Assembly (NCBI RefSeq): GCF_963678635.1
Contig: NC_087064.1
Span: 40,522,530-40,586,529, forward strand
Direction: 5' to 3'
Length of the DNA: 64,000 nt
Source: Symsagittifera roscoffensis
Taxonomy: Eukaryota; Xenacoelomorpha; Acoela; Convolutidae
Both the position numbers and the translations under genes were made by a program. This document shows, piece by piece, positions 46,331 through 57,626 of this stretch. The first letter of the stretch is position 1. The number at the start of each line of letters is the position of its first letter. The notes beneath the pieces were generated by a model. That model ran no database searches. It was given only the letters and a program-made list of their open reading frames with translations, and was not told where the DNA came from.

Positions 46331-47411
46331 TCATGTTCCAAGTCCTATGACCGAACGCCAACTAGAACAAGATATCGACGACTTCAAGCAACGCCAGCAA
46401 CTGATTTATATTACAATTTATCAACTATTAGGCTCAGCCTCACCATCAGAAACATTAACACCATCTAATCCGTAATAGTCCCACCCGTGCACAGCGCATC
46501 TTTTTGAAACGCAAATATTCTGCTAATCCAACTCGATATCTCATAAGGCGACAATTAGCATCACAAATCCTCCGTAGTCCTCACCCTCGACGCACTAACA
46601 CTTTCAAACTATTACTTAAAAACCTCCCATTTTTTATCAATATTCTTATAAAATACCGAACCCTTAAGCCAACAACACTCCTATGTAATTGAAATCTTCC
46701 TTCTCTCTAACTGCTCCTGTTGCTCATTTTATAACTTCACTAACCCATCAAAATTATTTATCCGCGAAGCCGAAGAAGATGAACTGAACACAGCCATTTT
46801 ATATCTACTAACTAACGCACTACAATTTGAAGGCAATGTTTACTTCAAACTCTCGCAAACTGATACTAAACTGTTTTTTAGCTCAAAAATCTAAGCAATT
46901 TCCTAACACTCACTACGATCACACAGTCTACGCTAAATTGAAGAAAAACTTTACGACACAAATCCAGCATTTAACTCACAGCTAAAAGAAAATCATTCAG
47001 AAAAACAGATTGTATATTTGACCAATATAGCAAAACCAAAATGTTCGATCACGTAATTGATCACGCATTAGAAAATACTAAAGCATACAAATCGTATTTC
47101 AAAAATAGTAATCATTTTCAACTCACTACCGCTTTCTTCAAAAAGACTTTTTACAGAGCTCTCACTCACGGAATTTCAAATACCGCCATGCGTTTTTTGA
47201 TTCAAAGTACACCTTAATACATTTTAACCCTACTTACTTAGTTATACTTACTGTATTGAAACAACTAACCTTCACGGCATTCTCCGTAACTAGACTGTCA
47301 AATGTATATATATTTTGCCCCCTCATCAACAATTTCCTCATTGATGATTCTCGCCCCATTATCAACCCGCATAAATATCCCGCACCCAATCTGAAGGGAT
47401 ACTCCTTTTGA
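46331..47411 (+). pseudogene. unexplained reading frames downstream of env
   Basis: Several protein-like pieces lie between env and the 3' terminal repeat, where most gypsy elements have nothing. They are ERQLEQDIDDFKQRQQLIY with ITIYQLLGSASPS (about 46350-46470), a basic frame 46505-46690, REAEEDELNTAILYLLTNAL with QFEGNVYFKLSQTDTKLFF (about 46745-46893), MFDHVIDHALENTKAYKSYF (47041-47217), and NFLIDDSRPIINPHKYPAPN (47268-47411). Each ends in a stop or frame change. They could be a decayed extra gene, the N-terminus of a second element, or parts of a very long env. No family is recognised. Confidence 0.4.
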
Positions 47412-49122
47412 AACGTATTCACAAAAGCAAATTTAACCACAAACTCTACAACCTCATCTAAAATACTCACCACGAAATCATTGTCACTTCTGAAGTAGTC
47501 AAAGTCCTCCGCGCACTCGAACTTCTTTGGTCTTTGGACATTCTTACCTACTAAAAACGTGATTAGCTTGCTTGCAAAGCTTCTTATGCAACCACCCACC
47601 ATTGAAACTATCTTCCCCAATGGATTTTTCTCTACCCCAACCGCCTGTATCTAAATTTTTTCTAATTATTTTTTACATGTGTGTTTCACCGGTTTTCTTT
47701 GAATTTCATAAAAAAATTCTAAAGAAATCTATAAACAGTCAATTGAAAAACAAAATTTTTGTAAAACTTTGAAACAATTAATGCTAACTAATTCTAATAA
47801 ATTTTCAAAAATAAGTAAAACTTTTACGTAGCAGTTAATCAGTACAATTATGCAGTAAACTTTGTGCACATTTTACTGAAATAAAAAGGAGTAGTGAAAT
47901 AAGATACAAATAACGTTTTTCTTTGGGCTTTTTTGTAATCCCCCAATTTATAACTTCTTAACTTGTCCACATTTCACGCTTTCTTTTCCACAAGCACGCA
48001 AAACATTCTACTACAATATTTGTGAATAAAAAATTTTCTGGTTTGAAAAAAAAAATCATAACAAGTTAAACTTGCTTTCTACCGTTTCAAATTTTCCTTA
48101 ACCGAGTTGGAAGGTCAAAACTAAGCCTAAATAACCAATGCAGCTTACTAACACCAAAGCACTAATAACATATACAGGGAAATCCTACGGTACCCGAACC
48201 AAATTAAAGCTGATTGAACTGGACAAAATGTTCTTTTGAAGCTTAAATCAAAGTTTCATTAAGAACACATGAAGCCGTTATAAACTCAAAAATAACACAA
48301 ACCAAAAACAAATCGTTTTTAAGAAAAGAGCACATTCTAAAGAAAAAAAAAACGCCTGACCTAGAAGAAAGGAACCTTTCACAAAAACAAAGACTCTACT
48401 GAAAACTATACTCCACTGGCCGAACCCATCAGAAGTTGCTCGACGCACATGTGCTCACCATGTACTGAGAACTTCGACCCACAATTTTTCTTGAGAGTAG
48501 CTTTATGGTGAGCAACTCGTGAAAATATCAGAACTAACTAAAACGCTTTTACGAAAATAACTACCGAAGATCATAACTAAAACTGAAATTACTAAAAGAT
48601 ACATATGAATATAAAGTAAAAGATTTCACAGAGCAAAAGAAACGAGCAGCAAAAGAGAGATCAAATTCCGCATTAATCAGACGCTGGAACGACAAGTTTT
48701 TTGGCTTTGCTTGCCGCAGTCACAACACTGCAGGACACAAAGTATAGAGCCAACATCGCAGCAAAAGTATCGATTGAACAAGAACAATAGCCAACTAGAT
48801 ATCGAACTTAAAATACGGATTCTAGTAACTCGGCGCTTTATCAGAATAGTCAATCCCTATCTCGCTACTTGATCATTACAAACGAAAAGCCGAGAAGGCA
48901 TGTACAATTGCTCTACTTTATGAATTCGACACATCCTTATCACGAATCTGCAACCTCGATACGATTTTTTGACTCTCTTCAACTCTATGCAATCTCTTTA
49001 TCTCTCAACATTAAATGTCTCATCGACGCCAGCAACTGCTACTCTTCTCTAGGAATTTTCACAAAAATTTACATACCATCCATCACAAGAAATTTTTTTT
49101 TTTGAAACCTTCCCAAGCCCCG
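47412..49122 (+). other. 3' region of the element, largely non-coding
   Basis: AT-rich sequence. A short stretch near 48640-48730 reads SNSALIRRWNDKFFGFACRS, and 48869-49105 is open for 78 codons (HESATSIRFFDSLQLYAISL). These are possible coding traces without recognisable family. A T-rich run sits just before the terminal repeat fragment. Confidence 0.4.
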
Positions 49123-49328
49123 GATGGGAAGAATCAGTTTAATTGATACAAATGATAATTTGTGAAGCTGAAACTGGTTATAGTTTCAACCAGAGAAGAA
49201 ATAATTCAACTCAGAAAGCAGTTGATCTTCCTCTTCTCTAACCTCGCTAGAATACCTGTATATACTAGATCTATAGAGACTAGGAATTAGGATATGTAGG
49301 ATATGTATTAGACTAAGAAGTTGCACGA
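49123..49328 (+). mobile_element. truncated 3' terminal repeat of the retroelement
   Basis: GGGAAGAATCAGTTTAATTG through AGACTAAGAAGTTGCACGA matches the first ~205 bp of the element family's terminal region, with deletions. It then stops abruptly at the host sequence 81 bp from the LRP2BP stop codon. Either the LTR is short and this is its end, or it was cut by recombination. Confidence 0.6.
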
Positions 49329-49408
49329 TGGTCCCATACCCATTGTGAGTCACAACATAAGTCCCGCCGACCTCGACCCGGGAACAACTTTCATACTAGG
49401 TTGCCAGC

Positions 49409-49589
49409 TCATGAGTAACTGACCATTGAGTAATACTGTTTGGCAGTGTCAGTGTCCCTCTGTACCCCCACTCCCCTCTCAAGGCACCTGCCATAAATGA
49501 AGGAAGCCCTGCAGACTGCCTGCAGGATGAAGTGATGCAGACACCCGCTCTGCTCACTCAGTCCCTCAAGGTCATCCAAAACTGTCAGG
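49409..49589 (-). CDS. LRP2BP: LRP2BP-like gene, last coding exon
   Basis: On the minus strand a C/T-rich tract and TTTCTGTGATGTTGCAG (49590-49606) precede the exon. It opens with one base completing the codon left by the upstream exon (AG|C), then 59 codons and TGA at 49409-49411. The peptide begins LTVLDDLEGLSEQSGCLHHF and includes YGRCLERGVGVQRDTDTAKQ followed by YYSM. This is a Sel1-type repeat of the form R-C-L-x-x-G-x-G-x-x-R-D-x-x-T-A-K-x-Y-Y, the terminal repeat of LRP2-binding protein as I know the family. The tail is shorter than the usual C-terminus (it ends VSYS), so the last residues may differ or another short exon may be missed. Family members bind the megalin (LRP2) cytoplasmic tail. 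Confidence 0.75.
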
Positions 49590-50022
49590 CTGCAACATCA
49601 CAGAAATAACAAGGGAAAAGAAAAAAAACTTGAAGGGAAAAGAAAAAAACAAAAAAGAGGGAAAGCAAGCAGGGTCGCTCAATTGGAAAATTAGCAATTT
49701 GATTAATGTTTTTTCCAATAACTAACAACTAAGTAAAACGTATATCGCATGCTTACTGACGCACATACACCTGTTGATCGAGACTTCCTCCATTCCTCCC
49801 TCCGCCCCCACCCCCTCTAGGCTATCCAGTCCTATCACGGTATAGGCTATCCTATCAATTCTTCCCATGCGTTTCTATAATTTGGCTGCATTTCCAAGGA
49901 AAACTTGGCAAAACAAGCTCTACAAGGTAGAAAGTGAGATCGAGGGAACAGCAAAAAAACACTGCGTCATCTTCACCATGCCGCCAGCAGTAAAACTTAT
50001 CGCCCATTGATTAGTTAATTAC
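49590..50022 (-). other. intron between the two LRP2BP-like exons
   Basis: A 433-bp intron on the minus strand with GTAATT donor and TTGCAG acceptor, and a long polypyrimidine tract at about 49607-49670 (+ strand GA/A-rich). Splice phase is 2 on both sides and joins two Sel1-repeat exons without a frame break. Confidence 0.75.
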
Positions 50023-50194
50023 CTGTGTGAGAGTTGTGCTGCTTTGTTGTAGAGTTTCCTGTTGTAGTAGAACATGACGAGACAGCCCATGGCGTGTACA
50101 TTGCCCCTCTCGGCCGCCTCCTTCCAGCACTCGTATGCTGCGTCTACGTCCTTCTTCACCCCCTTGCCCAGGTAGTAAAACCAGCCTAGACAAC
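50023..50194 (-). CDS. LRP2BP: LRP2BP-like gene, penultimate exon
   Basis: A 172-bp exon bounded by CTGTCTATAG and CACACAG|GTAATT. It reads CLGWFYYLGKGVKKDVDAAY, then ECWKEAAERGNVHAMGCLVM and FYYNRKLYNKAAQLSH. This is a textbook Sel1 repeat (L-G-x-x-Y-x-x-G-x-G-V-x-x-D-x-x-x-A), with the A-A-E-R-G-N-V-x-A-x-G-x-L-V-x-x-Y-Y segment that I recall as characteristic of LRP2-binding protein. The first codon is split (G|GT upstream). No earlier exon is visible up to the retroelement starting at 50430, so the rest of the gene must lie beyond 64 kb or be lost. Confidence 0.8.
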
Positions 50195-50429
50195 CTATAG
50201 ACAGGCACCAGTTTAATAAAACATACAACTCAAGTTCCAGCTCCGCAGTGATAGTACAAGGTTGCTTGCTGCTTTCAGCATTAAATGCAACATTTGCTTG
50301 TCCTGAAAAAACCAAACCAATTTAACGGTAGTTTCCAATTCAAGGTGCAACAGTGTACGAGTATTTTGCATTGCTAGTTTGAGAAGCTGGAAAAATCTTG
50401 AGAAATCAAAACGTGCTCATTTATTATAG
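50195..50429 (-). other. intron upstream of the LRP2BP-like exon
   Basis: AT-rich sequence that remains open in one frame but has no further splice pair or Sel1 sequence. The retroelement at 50430 lies in or beyond this intron. Confidence 0.5.
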
Positions 50430-51990
50430 GGAACCAGTTTAAAACTAGTATTCATAACCAATTATATTCTTGATGAAACTATCTCTATAAAATATTTCCT
50501 ACTAACTAATCATGATACATAGCTAACACTGACAATTATTTGTAGTGCTGAAACTACTCGTAGCTTCAGCGCCAGGGCAATGTGATTATATCTTAGAATA
50601 CAGTTGTTCTCTTTTGAAACAAGTTCCAGATAACTAACTCGCAAATACCAGTATACAATAGATCTATTGAGTCTAGGAAATACAAGAGCAAGATTAAGAT
50701 CGGTGTTATACTAAGAAGCTGCAGGAGTCTATCCGGCCGAAAATTAGATAGTATGACAAACAGACGGTGTCCCTTATCTGAAATTACTCCATGAGTGAAC
50801 CACCTCGGACTTGATTTCATCTGGTGCAACTTAAAGTCTCAAACAAGACCTATTAACTAACTTAGACATAGCAAAATAAAAACAGAAATAAGATAAAAGA
50901 TAACATCGAAAAATTGCAAAATGTTACATAGCATAGACAATTTAATAAGTACGCCTCAAAACGTCTACTCAAAAATTTCAACCGATACGGCAAACACCTG
51001 GTCAAAACTGAACAGCAGACCAAGCTTCCACGACGCAAATTGCAACGATTATTTCTCTACAAAGTCTCAATGCAAGAGATTTTTTTTCTCTAATATGAAA
51101 TGAAATTTACTTGAAACAATAAAGTTCATTTCCAAGCCATATACTTGTTGATGCTGTTTTATCATATTATAACCATAATAAAGACTGATAAAAAGATACA
51201 CAAGTCGTTCTTTTCATCAAATCTGCAATAATTTTAAAACTTTTGTTAAAGTAAATTTTTTTGAATGAAAAACACAAAAATTAGTTAGTAGCAAAATTAA
51301 AGTTAGTTCTATTAAAATTATCAGAGTTCCTTGCTTCTCATGGGACCTAATTTTTTCACGTTTTCAATTTCTCCCTAATATTTCATTCTCGTTTCCTCAT
51401 GAAAAACATGACCCTTTTTATTCGATAACTAATATCATTCACATTTTTAATATTTAAATCAGCTGTTTCTAATCTTTTAAATGTTTTTGTTTAACTTAAA
51501 CCTTACACCTTAATACTATCAAGGCCTGTCCTTGCTTTGTAGTGATCTGAATTCCCTCAAAAACAGATCATAAAGGCTATCCTTAGATCTCCAGGTTTTA
51601 AAAACTAATTCAATTCATTAAAAAACTAATTGATTATAAAGGCTTCCCTTGGATCAATCAGAACAACCTTCTTCTCCCAACCCCCCAGGAAAAAATGTCT
51701 AACGACCTCAAACGTCGAACGTCGATTCAATCTCCAACATATATCAACGGCCCAGGACTAATGGAAATTTATTGAATAACTAACTATTTTAATTAAGATA
51801 AACAGTGAAGAACTTCGGTAACTCATCTATCGCTTGAGCCCCTCCTCTTAGCTGACCCAGGCTAAAGCACATCATAACTTAGTAAGACCTATAATAGTAC
51901 CTAACGACCTACTTGTGTTCTAACTATTCCTGAGCCTTGTGGATTGATTCACTTTTCTCCAACCCTTGATCACAAAATCACAACCCTAAA
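50430..51990 (+). mobile_element. terminal repeat and leader (copy 3)
   Basis: It shares TAACTCGCAAATACCAGTAT, TAGATCTATTGAGTCTAGGA, ATCCGGCCGAAAATTAGATA and the tail CCTGAGCCTTGTGGATTGAT with copies 1 and 2. Two AAGGCT...CCTT(G/A)GATC hairpin-like motifs are at 51566-51589 and 51632-51655. No protein is recognisable in it. Confidence 0.65.
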
Positions 51991-52063
51991 TAAATGAATT
52001 AAGTTTATCTTTAAGAAAAAACTCAGCCACTGAAAAAGTACAACATCATTCTAACGAATTGAT

Positions 52064-52066
<3 letters not shown>

Positions 52067-52125
<59 letters not shown>

Positions 52126-52138
52126 TCTCTCACTCTCT
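52067..52138. repeat. compound (CT)n(CA)n microsatellite
   Basis: About 18 CT repeats run into about 11 CA repeats and a short CT tail, located in the leader-gag interval of the retroelement. Confidence 0.95.
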
Positions 52139-52599
52139 AACCCATCATCTTCGACAACATATGCCCCAAGTTAAGATAACCACACAAAAACCGTAAGAAC
52201 TAACACTTGAAGAAATAAAAACTCTGCATCCATCGTCCGGAATCCTATGTCAAAAGATAATTTAGAAGTAACGAAACAATAAAACTACACAATTGTTGCA
52301 TTAGAAACCAAAAATACGATCTTGTAATCACACCACATAAACAAAAAATAGGAAATACCAGATCGAAAAAACAAGCGCGAAAAAATGCAAATATAACAAA
52401 ACAAAAACTAAATATTCAGCAAAAATTTTTCAAAATACGAAACGCAGTTTCAGAATAAGACTCGCCTACCAAAGCAGACCTCCAGGATCTATACTAGAAT
52501 CAAATGACACATTTTACGTATCACCACCACAAGCAACTCGACCTGCAGAATATGGACAAGAAATAACTTTTTTCCGCAATTTTTAGACTCAACTCGTGT

Positions 52600-54980
52600 A
52601 ATGTTCGCTGATAACAATATATCACATATAGTGAAGCTTGATCTACAACAAATCCTAGCAAGGTTCATAAAAGATTCATTTCAACACAATTTAGATTTAA
52701 TATCACCAGCAAGACAAAAATTCCGACCACAAACTCCAAATGTGGAAACCGTATTAGCAGACAAAACAGATTATGTAAGGGATCCTGAATGTGCACAAAG
52801 ATTACCTAAAAAAAACTCCACTCACCACTGATAAAACATCCTTGAAATAAAACACAATATTTGATGATAAGACAAGTAATAATAGTTTAAATTCAACATT
52901 TATAAATACACAGGAAACCCTTAAGGGTAATAGAAATATGGCACAAAAGGATGTTCAGACCTCAACAAATTTTGTAAACGAGGAAATAATAGAAACAAAA
53001 CTTATAGCAAAACAACAAAGTATTTCCCAATTCACCCAACACTCACAACACCACATGAAAAATTACGCCTTCCCACAAACAACACTACAATCAACAGTCA
53101 AACCATTCGTTGTTTCATAAGACTCTCATATGGATTATCAAACAAGTAGACCAATTGGTAAAACAAGACAAAACAACAAACAAAATCAACCAAACAGGAA
53201 TACTTTTGCAAACCAAAACTATGGTATTTTCGCGATTAATAATTTTAGCAAACAAAAAGCAAAAACCTCATTATAGAACACAAAACTAAACTTAAGAACA
53301 CGACTACACCCAACAGATAGGAAAATCAGTATCTCAACCATTATCTTTTAGTGAAAAACGAAAAAACTCATCGGATCGTACTGAAAATCATCCACTTTTT
53401 CAACAGAATGAAAAAACAACAAACAGACAATTTACAAGAAGTCAACCACAGTTTTCTGAAGATTAAGATTTTTTTTACTAACACCAACAACACTACAATA
53501 ATAACCAACGAAAAAATAATTGGTATAAATATGACCAACCAGATGATATTTATCGACCAGATATTTTTGAACGATACATTAATTCAGATCAAACACGACG
53601 ACCACAACCGCTTTTTCCGCACCGCAAAACTTGGCACAACCAAGAAAAAATATTCGAAACAAAATCTTACGAATATTCTAGTTTGTCAACCTAACCCAAT
53701 GCAAAATGAAATTGCGTTACCCTAAAACAACACGAAATTTAAAACTCAACTAACAAATTCTACACAAATAGCAAACACAGCAGAAACACTTCAAACGACG
53801 ATGATACCATTCCTTATGGGTGGATCATCCATAACATCTAATAAACCACTTATGGTATCAACAGGAACAGATCCTGAATATTCAGAAGAAGACAACACGA
53901 TATTAAAAAAAACTCAACTAACAAATTCAACAAAAATAGCAAACACAGCAGAATCACTTCAAACGACGATGAATTCGTTCCTTATGGGTGGATCATCCAT
54001 AACATCTAATAAACCACTTATGCTCTTAACAGGAACATATCCTGAAAATTCAGAAGAAAACTACTTAAATTCAGCTGCTCGAAAGTGTTTTTTTAAACCA
54101 TTTTAACCATAGAAATTAAATCTGACTGGAAAATATACACAAAACTTTTCAAAAATATTCGACTCTGAAAGAAACACCACATCAAAGAGTTTTATGCATT
54201 GAAAGTAGCAGACTCCCAATTGTTGAATTACTAAAAAAACTTGGAGTACAAAAAGAAACCTTTGTTCGAAAAGCATACTCTCTTAATAAACATGATTTTA
54301 AAAAAATGAACGAAAATTTAATTATGGCTCTTACACCTCAACAACGCAAAATTGCAATCAAAAAGAGAGCACCGCAATCATCATCAATTCGAGAACCCAA
54401 TTTTGGCTTTTGAAAATTAGTAGAAAATATAGAACAAATTGAAGAGTCATATAGAGTCAAGTTGAAATTAGAAGAAGCAGAAAACCCCAATGTGAAAAAA
54501 AAGTTTCGATCAAAAACTTTACTTATCAATAAAAATCAAGACTCCGAAAAAAAATTAGCTGAATGAAAACACACAAATCTGAAAATTTCATGAAACGAAT
54601 CAGATTCTCAGTGGCAAACCTTCATTTAAAAAATGGTGTAACTTTGCTGAATGCAGACAAAATAAGCAACACAATCTAAATAGACCATCAAACCAAAAAG
54701 AACCAAATAAATTTTCTTACCAATACATGAAAAAAAAATCAAAACATACCTGAAAAAATTCAAGATAATGATAGCTCGCGAAAAGCACTTCCAAACAGCT
54801 ATAACGACAACAGATCACAATCTCCATTTTCAAATTATTCTCGCGGAAGATTATATGATCGACAAAAATCACAGAACTATTCACAAAATAGATAACTAGA
54901 TCAAACAGTCAAAATAGCCAACAGAGGAATAATTGTTCCAAATCAAATTCTAACAGGAGTAATTACACAAAATACTACAG
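52600..54980 (+). pseudogene. gag: gag remnant, first copy
   Basis: Broken frames at 52601-52831, 52938-53120, 53351-53725 and 53801-54106 are followed by SRLPIVELLKKLGVQKETFV and AYSLNKHDFKKMNENLIMAL (54190-54340), a gag capsid-like helical region. In 53741-54060 a 177-bp unit encoding FLMGGSSITSNKPLM is duplicated. Near 54616 the sequence reads GKPSFKKWCNFAECRQNKQH, a zinc knuckle from which the middle C-x3-G-H part is missing. An Arg/Ser/Asn-rich tail follows. In the family this protein packages the RNA; here it is dead. Confidence 0.65.
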
Positions 54981-54999
54981 AAGTTGCTCATATCACCCA

Positions 55000-56753
55000 T
55001 AAAGATTTATTTTTGAAAAGAATCCAAATTTCAGAGGCAAACCTTTATTTAAAAAAGGTGTAATTTTTGTCGCAGATATGGACATATTATTGCGCTGAAT
55101 GCAGACCTAAGCAGCAATACAATCTAAAAAGACTACCAAAGCATAGAGAACAAAATAAATCTTTTTACTAATACATGAAAAAAACCAAAAACAATTATTC
55201 AAAGTAATAATAGCCAAAACCTCATTATAGAACAAAAAACTAAACTCAAGAACGTGATTTCACCCAGCAGATAAAAAAACTAGTATCTCAATCAGTATTT
55301 TTTAAGGAAAAACGAAAAAATTCACCGGACCGTACTGAAACTCATCCATTTAAAAAAAAAACTATAACAAACAGACAGTTTACAATATACAAGAATTCAA
55401 CCACAGTATTCTGAAGATGAAGAATACTTTGACCAAAACCAACATCACAACAAAAATAACCAAGGAAAAAATAATCGGTACAAATATGACCAACCAGATG
55501 ATATTTATCAACCAGATAGTTTTGAACCTTACATGAATTCAGAACAAACACGACAACCGCAACATTTTTTCGCAACGCAAAATTTGGCTTAACCAGGTAA
55601 TAATATTCAAGCAGTACAAATTTAAACTCTAGTTCGAAAAATTTATTCTCTTAATGAACATGATTTTAAAAATACAAAATGACAGAAACTTTAATAATGA
55701 CTTTTACACCTCAATAACGCTAAATTGCAATAAAAAGAGAGCATCGCAATCATCGTCAATTCGAGAACTCGTTATTGATTTTTGAGTACTAGTAAAAGAA
55801 AAGAAAACCGAAATTATAATAAAATTAGGAGAAACAGCAAATTAAAAAATCCAACATAAAAATAACTTTCAAACAGAAATTTTACTCCTTAATAATATTT
55901 AAGACTCCGATAAAGAGATAGCTGAACAAAATCACACAAATCTGAAACCTTTATGAAAAGAATCAAAATTGCAAAAAAAATCTAAGTAGACCATCAAAAC
56001 ATGGAGAACCAAACAAATCTTTTTACCAAAACATGAAAAAAAATCAAAACTTTCCAGAAAAAAACTCAAGGTAATAATAGCTCGGAAAAACCAGTTCCAA
56101 ACAGCTACAACGAGAACAGATCACAATCTCCTTTTTCAAATTATTCTCGCGGAGCATCACCAGATCGACGAATATCACAAAATATTCTCAAAATAGATAA
56201 CTAGATCAAACAGTCGAAATAGCCAATAGAGGAATTATTGTTCGACATCAAAACTCTAACAGAAGTAATGATTCAAACTACTACGCAAGTTGCTCAAATC
56301 ACCCAAATCTTAAAGATTTATGAAAAAATCTAAATTTCACAGGTAAACCTTTATTTAAAAAGGTGTAATTTTTGTCGCAGATATGGACAGCATTGCGCTG
56401 AAGTAATTATAGATCTGGGAAACCACTTCCAAACAGCTATCACGACAACAAATCTCAACCTCCTTTTTCAACTAATTCTCGCGGAAGATCGCCAGATCGA
56501 CGACATTCATAAAACTATTCATTATATAGATATACTAGATCAAACAGTCAAAACAGCCAAAAGAGAAAAAACTGTTCCAGATCAAACTCTAAAAGGAAAT
56601 AATTATTCAAACTACAACAGAAATTGCTCATATTCAAATTCTCGGACTAGGCACTATTCTAATGATCGTTCACAAAACTCTTCAACCAACCAAAATCGAA
56701 TTTATTCTTATAACCGACATAGAAGCCATTCAAATAAAAGCTCACGAAACTAA
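55000..56753 (+). pseudogene. gag: gag remnant, second and third partial copies
   Basis: Sequence from the first gag copy recurs. The ACTAAACT(T/C)AAGAACG block at 53287 returns near 55240, and the TCTCTTAATAAACATGATTT block at 54262 near 55641. The zinc-knuckle string CNFCRRYGH/Q...CAE appears near 55060 and 56365, and the Ser/Arg-rich TCTCGCGGA block at 54840 returns at 56150 and 56485. The second and third copies are progressively shorter. In the knuckle at 56365 the CNFC, GQ and CAE elements are close to a complete CCHC motif, with Q for the first half of the H pair. Confidence 0.65.
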
Positions 56754-57626
56754 TCTATTGATCGACCATATAAAAATTGTTATAATAATAGATCCCGAAT
56801 AAATTTCACAAATATAAACAACAACTATCAAGAAAAATCAGGAAACTTCTCTCAAACACCACATCGAAATAAATTACAGTACCCAAACAAACTCAAAACT
56901 ACTGAATTAGTACACCAAAAAAAATCAAAGGCAAGTTATAAAATACAATCTACTGATCTACCCGTTATTGATAACACGGAAACTTCAAAATTGCAATTAA
57001 ACCACATACACTGTGAAAACACAGATGACAAAAGTGACACAAAAAAAACACTTTTAAATAACATGCTTCACATAAATCATGAAAATGAAACACCAATGAG
57101 ATCGAATTATTATCAAAATGATATGAATAGTCCTAATCCTGAAGAACCAGATAACACACAAGATATTACAAAATGGACTCCACATATATTTGAAACTAAT
57201 CCTAATATGAATCATATATATCAAAAAACAACAAATAAATTATCGCCACCAAAAAAAAAATTGGACAACCACTTCTTTTTAGAAAGTCCAAAAAACAAAA
57301 ATCTTCAACCACCAGACCTACAAATAGACTTTTTGATTGATAATGACGCAGAATCAAAATTGTTACCACACCTACTTGGAATGAAATCTAACAGCTACAT
57401 CCACATTTTTCATTTTCAAGTTTTTCCAGAAAACTTGCCACTGCACAAGGCAGAAGTTAAACAAAATATGGAAAAATACAAATTGTTTTATCCCAACTCG
57501 AACAATGGAACAAAAAAACTCATACAAAAACCGTTTAGACAAATGTTCCACATAATAGATATAAAACATAACATAGTCGGAATCCCATTTATCAGTAATA
57601 CATCCCAAGTTTTTACATCCTATTAA
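56754..57626 (+). pseudogene. gag-pol junction with degenerate retropepsin motif
   Basis: The frame is open for 290 codons from the stop at 56751-56753 to TAA at 57624, the longest in the window. The first half is Asn/Ser/Lys-rich. Near residue 195 (57339-57365) it reads QIDFLIDNDAESKLLPHLL, the position and pattern of the retroviral-type protease active site (I-D-F-L-I-D-T-G-A-E-S), here with DND instead of DTG. The end (FHIIDIKHNIVGIPFISN) could be the protease flap side. The catalytic triplet is altered, so it would be inactive. There is no Met start at a convincing place. Confidence 0.55.

Larger units (their letters stand above)
36594..49328 (+). mobile_element. Ty3/gypsy-like retroelement with env, heavily rearranged
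   Basis: It is bounded on the left by the family terminal/leader sequence and on the right by a 205-bp fragment of the same terminal sequence (49123-49328), in the same orientation. Between them are a three-copy tandem repeat, a linker rich in Pro/Ser/Thr codons, env-like relics and further decayed reading frames. Almost all of gag and pol is missing; only a short RNase H-like string survives inside each tandem copy. Orientation and order follow the related element at 50.4 kb. Confidence 0.7.

Noticed and set aside
46037-46468. 143-codon plus-strand frame as a membrane protein
   Set aside because: It is Ser/Thr/Leu-rich with a TTG start and overlaps, in another frame, the more convincing ERQLEQDIDDFKQRQQ segment.
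46745-46893. serpin-like string (LLTNALQFEGNVYF...DTKLF)
   Set aside because: The resemblance is limited to about 20 residues, there is no other serpin motif nearby, and it sits among retroelement relics. Chance similarity is more likely.
47234-47620. 128-codon minus-strand frame as a host gene
   Set aside because: It lies antisense inside the retroelement, overlaps a plus-strand piece with better protein character (DDSRPIINPHKYPAPN), and has no recognisable domain.
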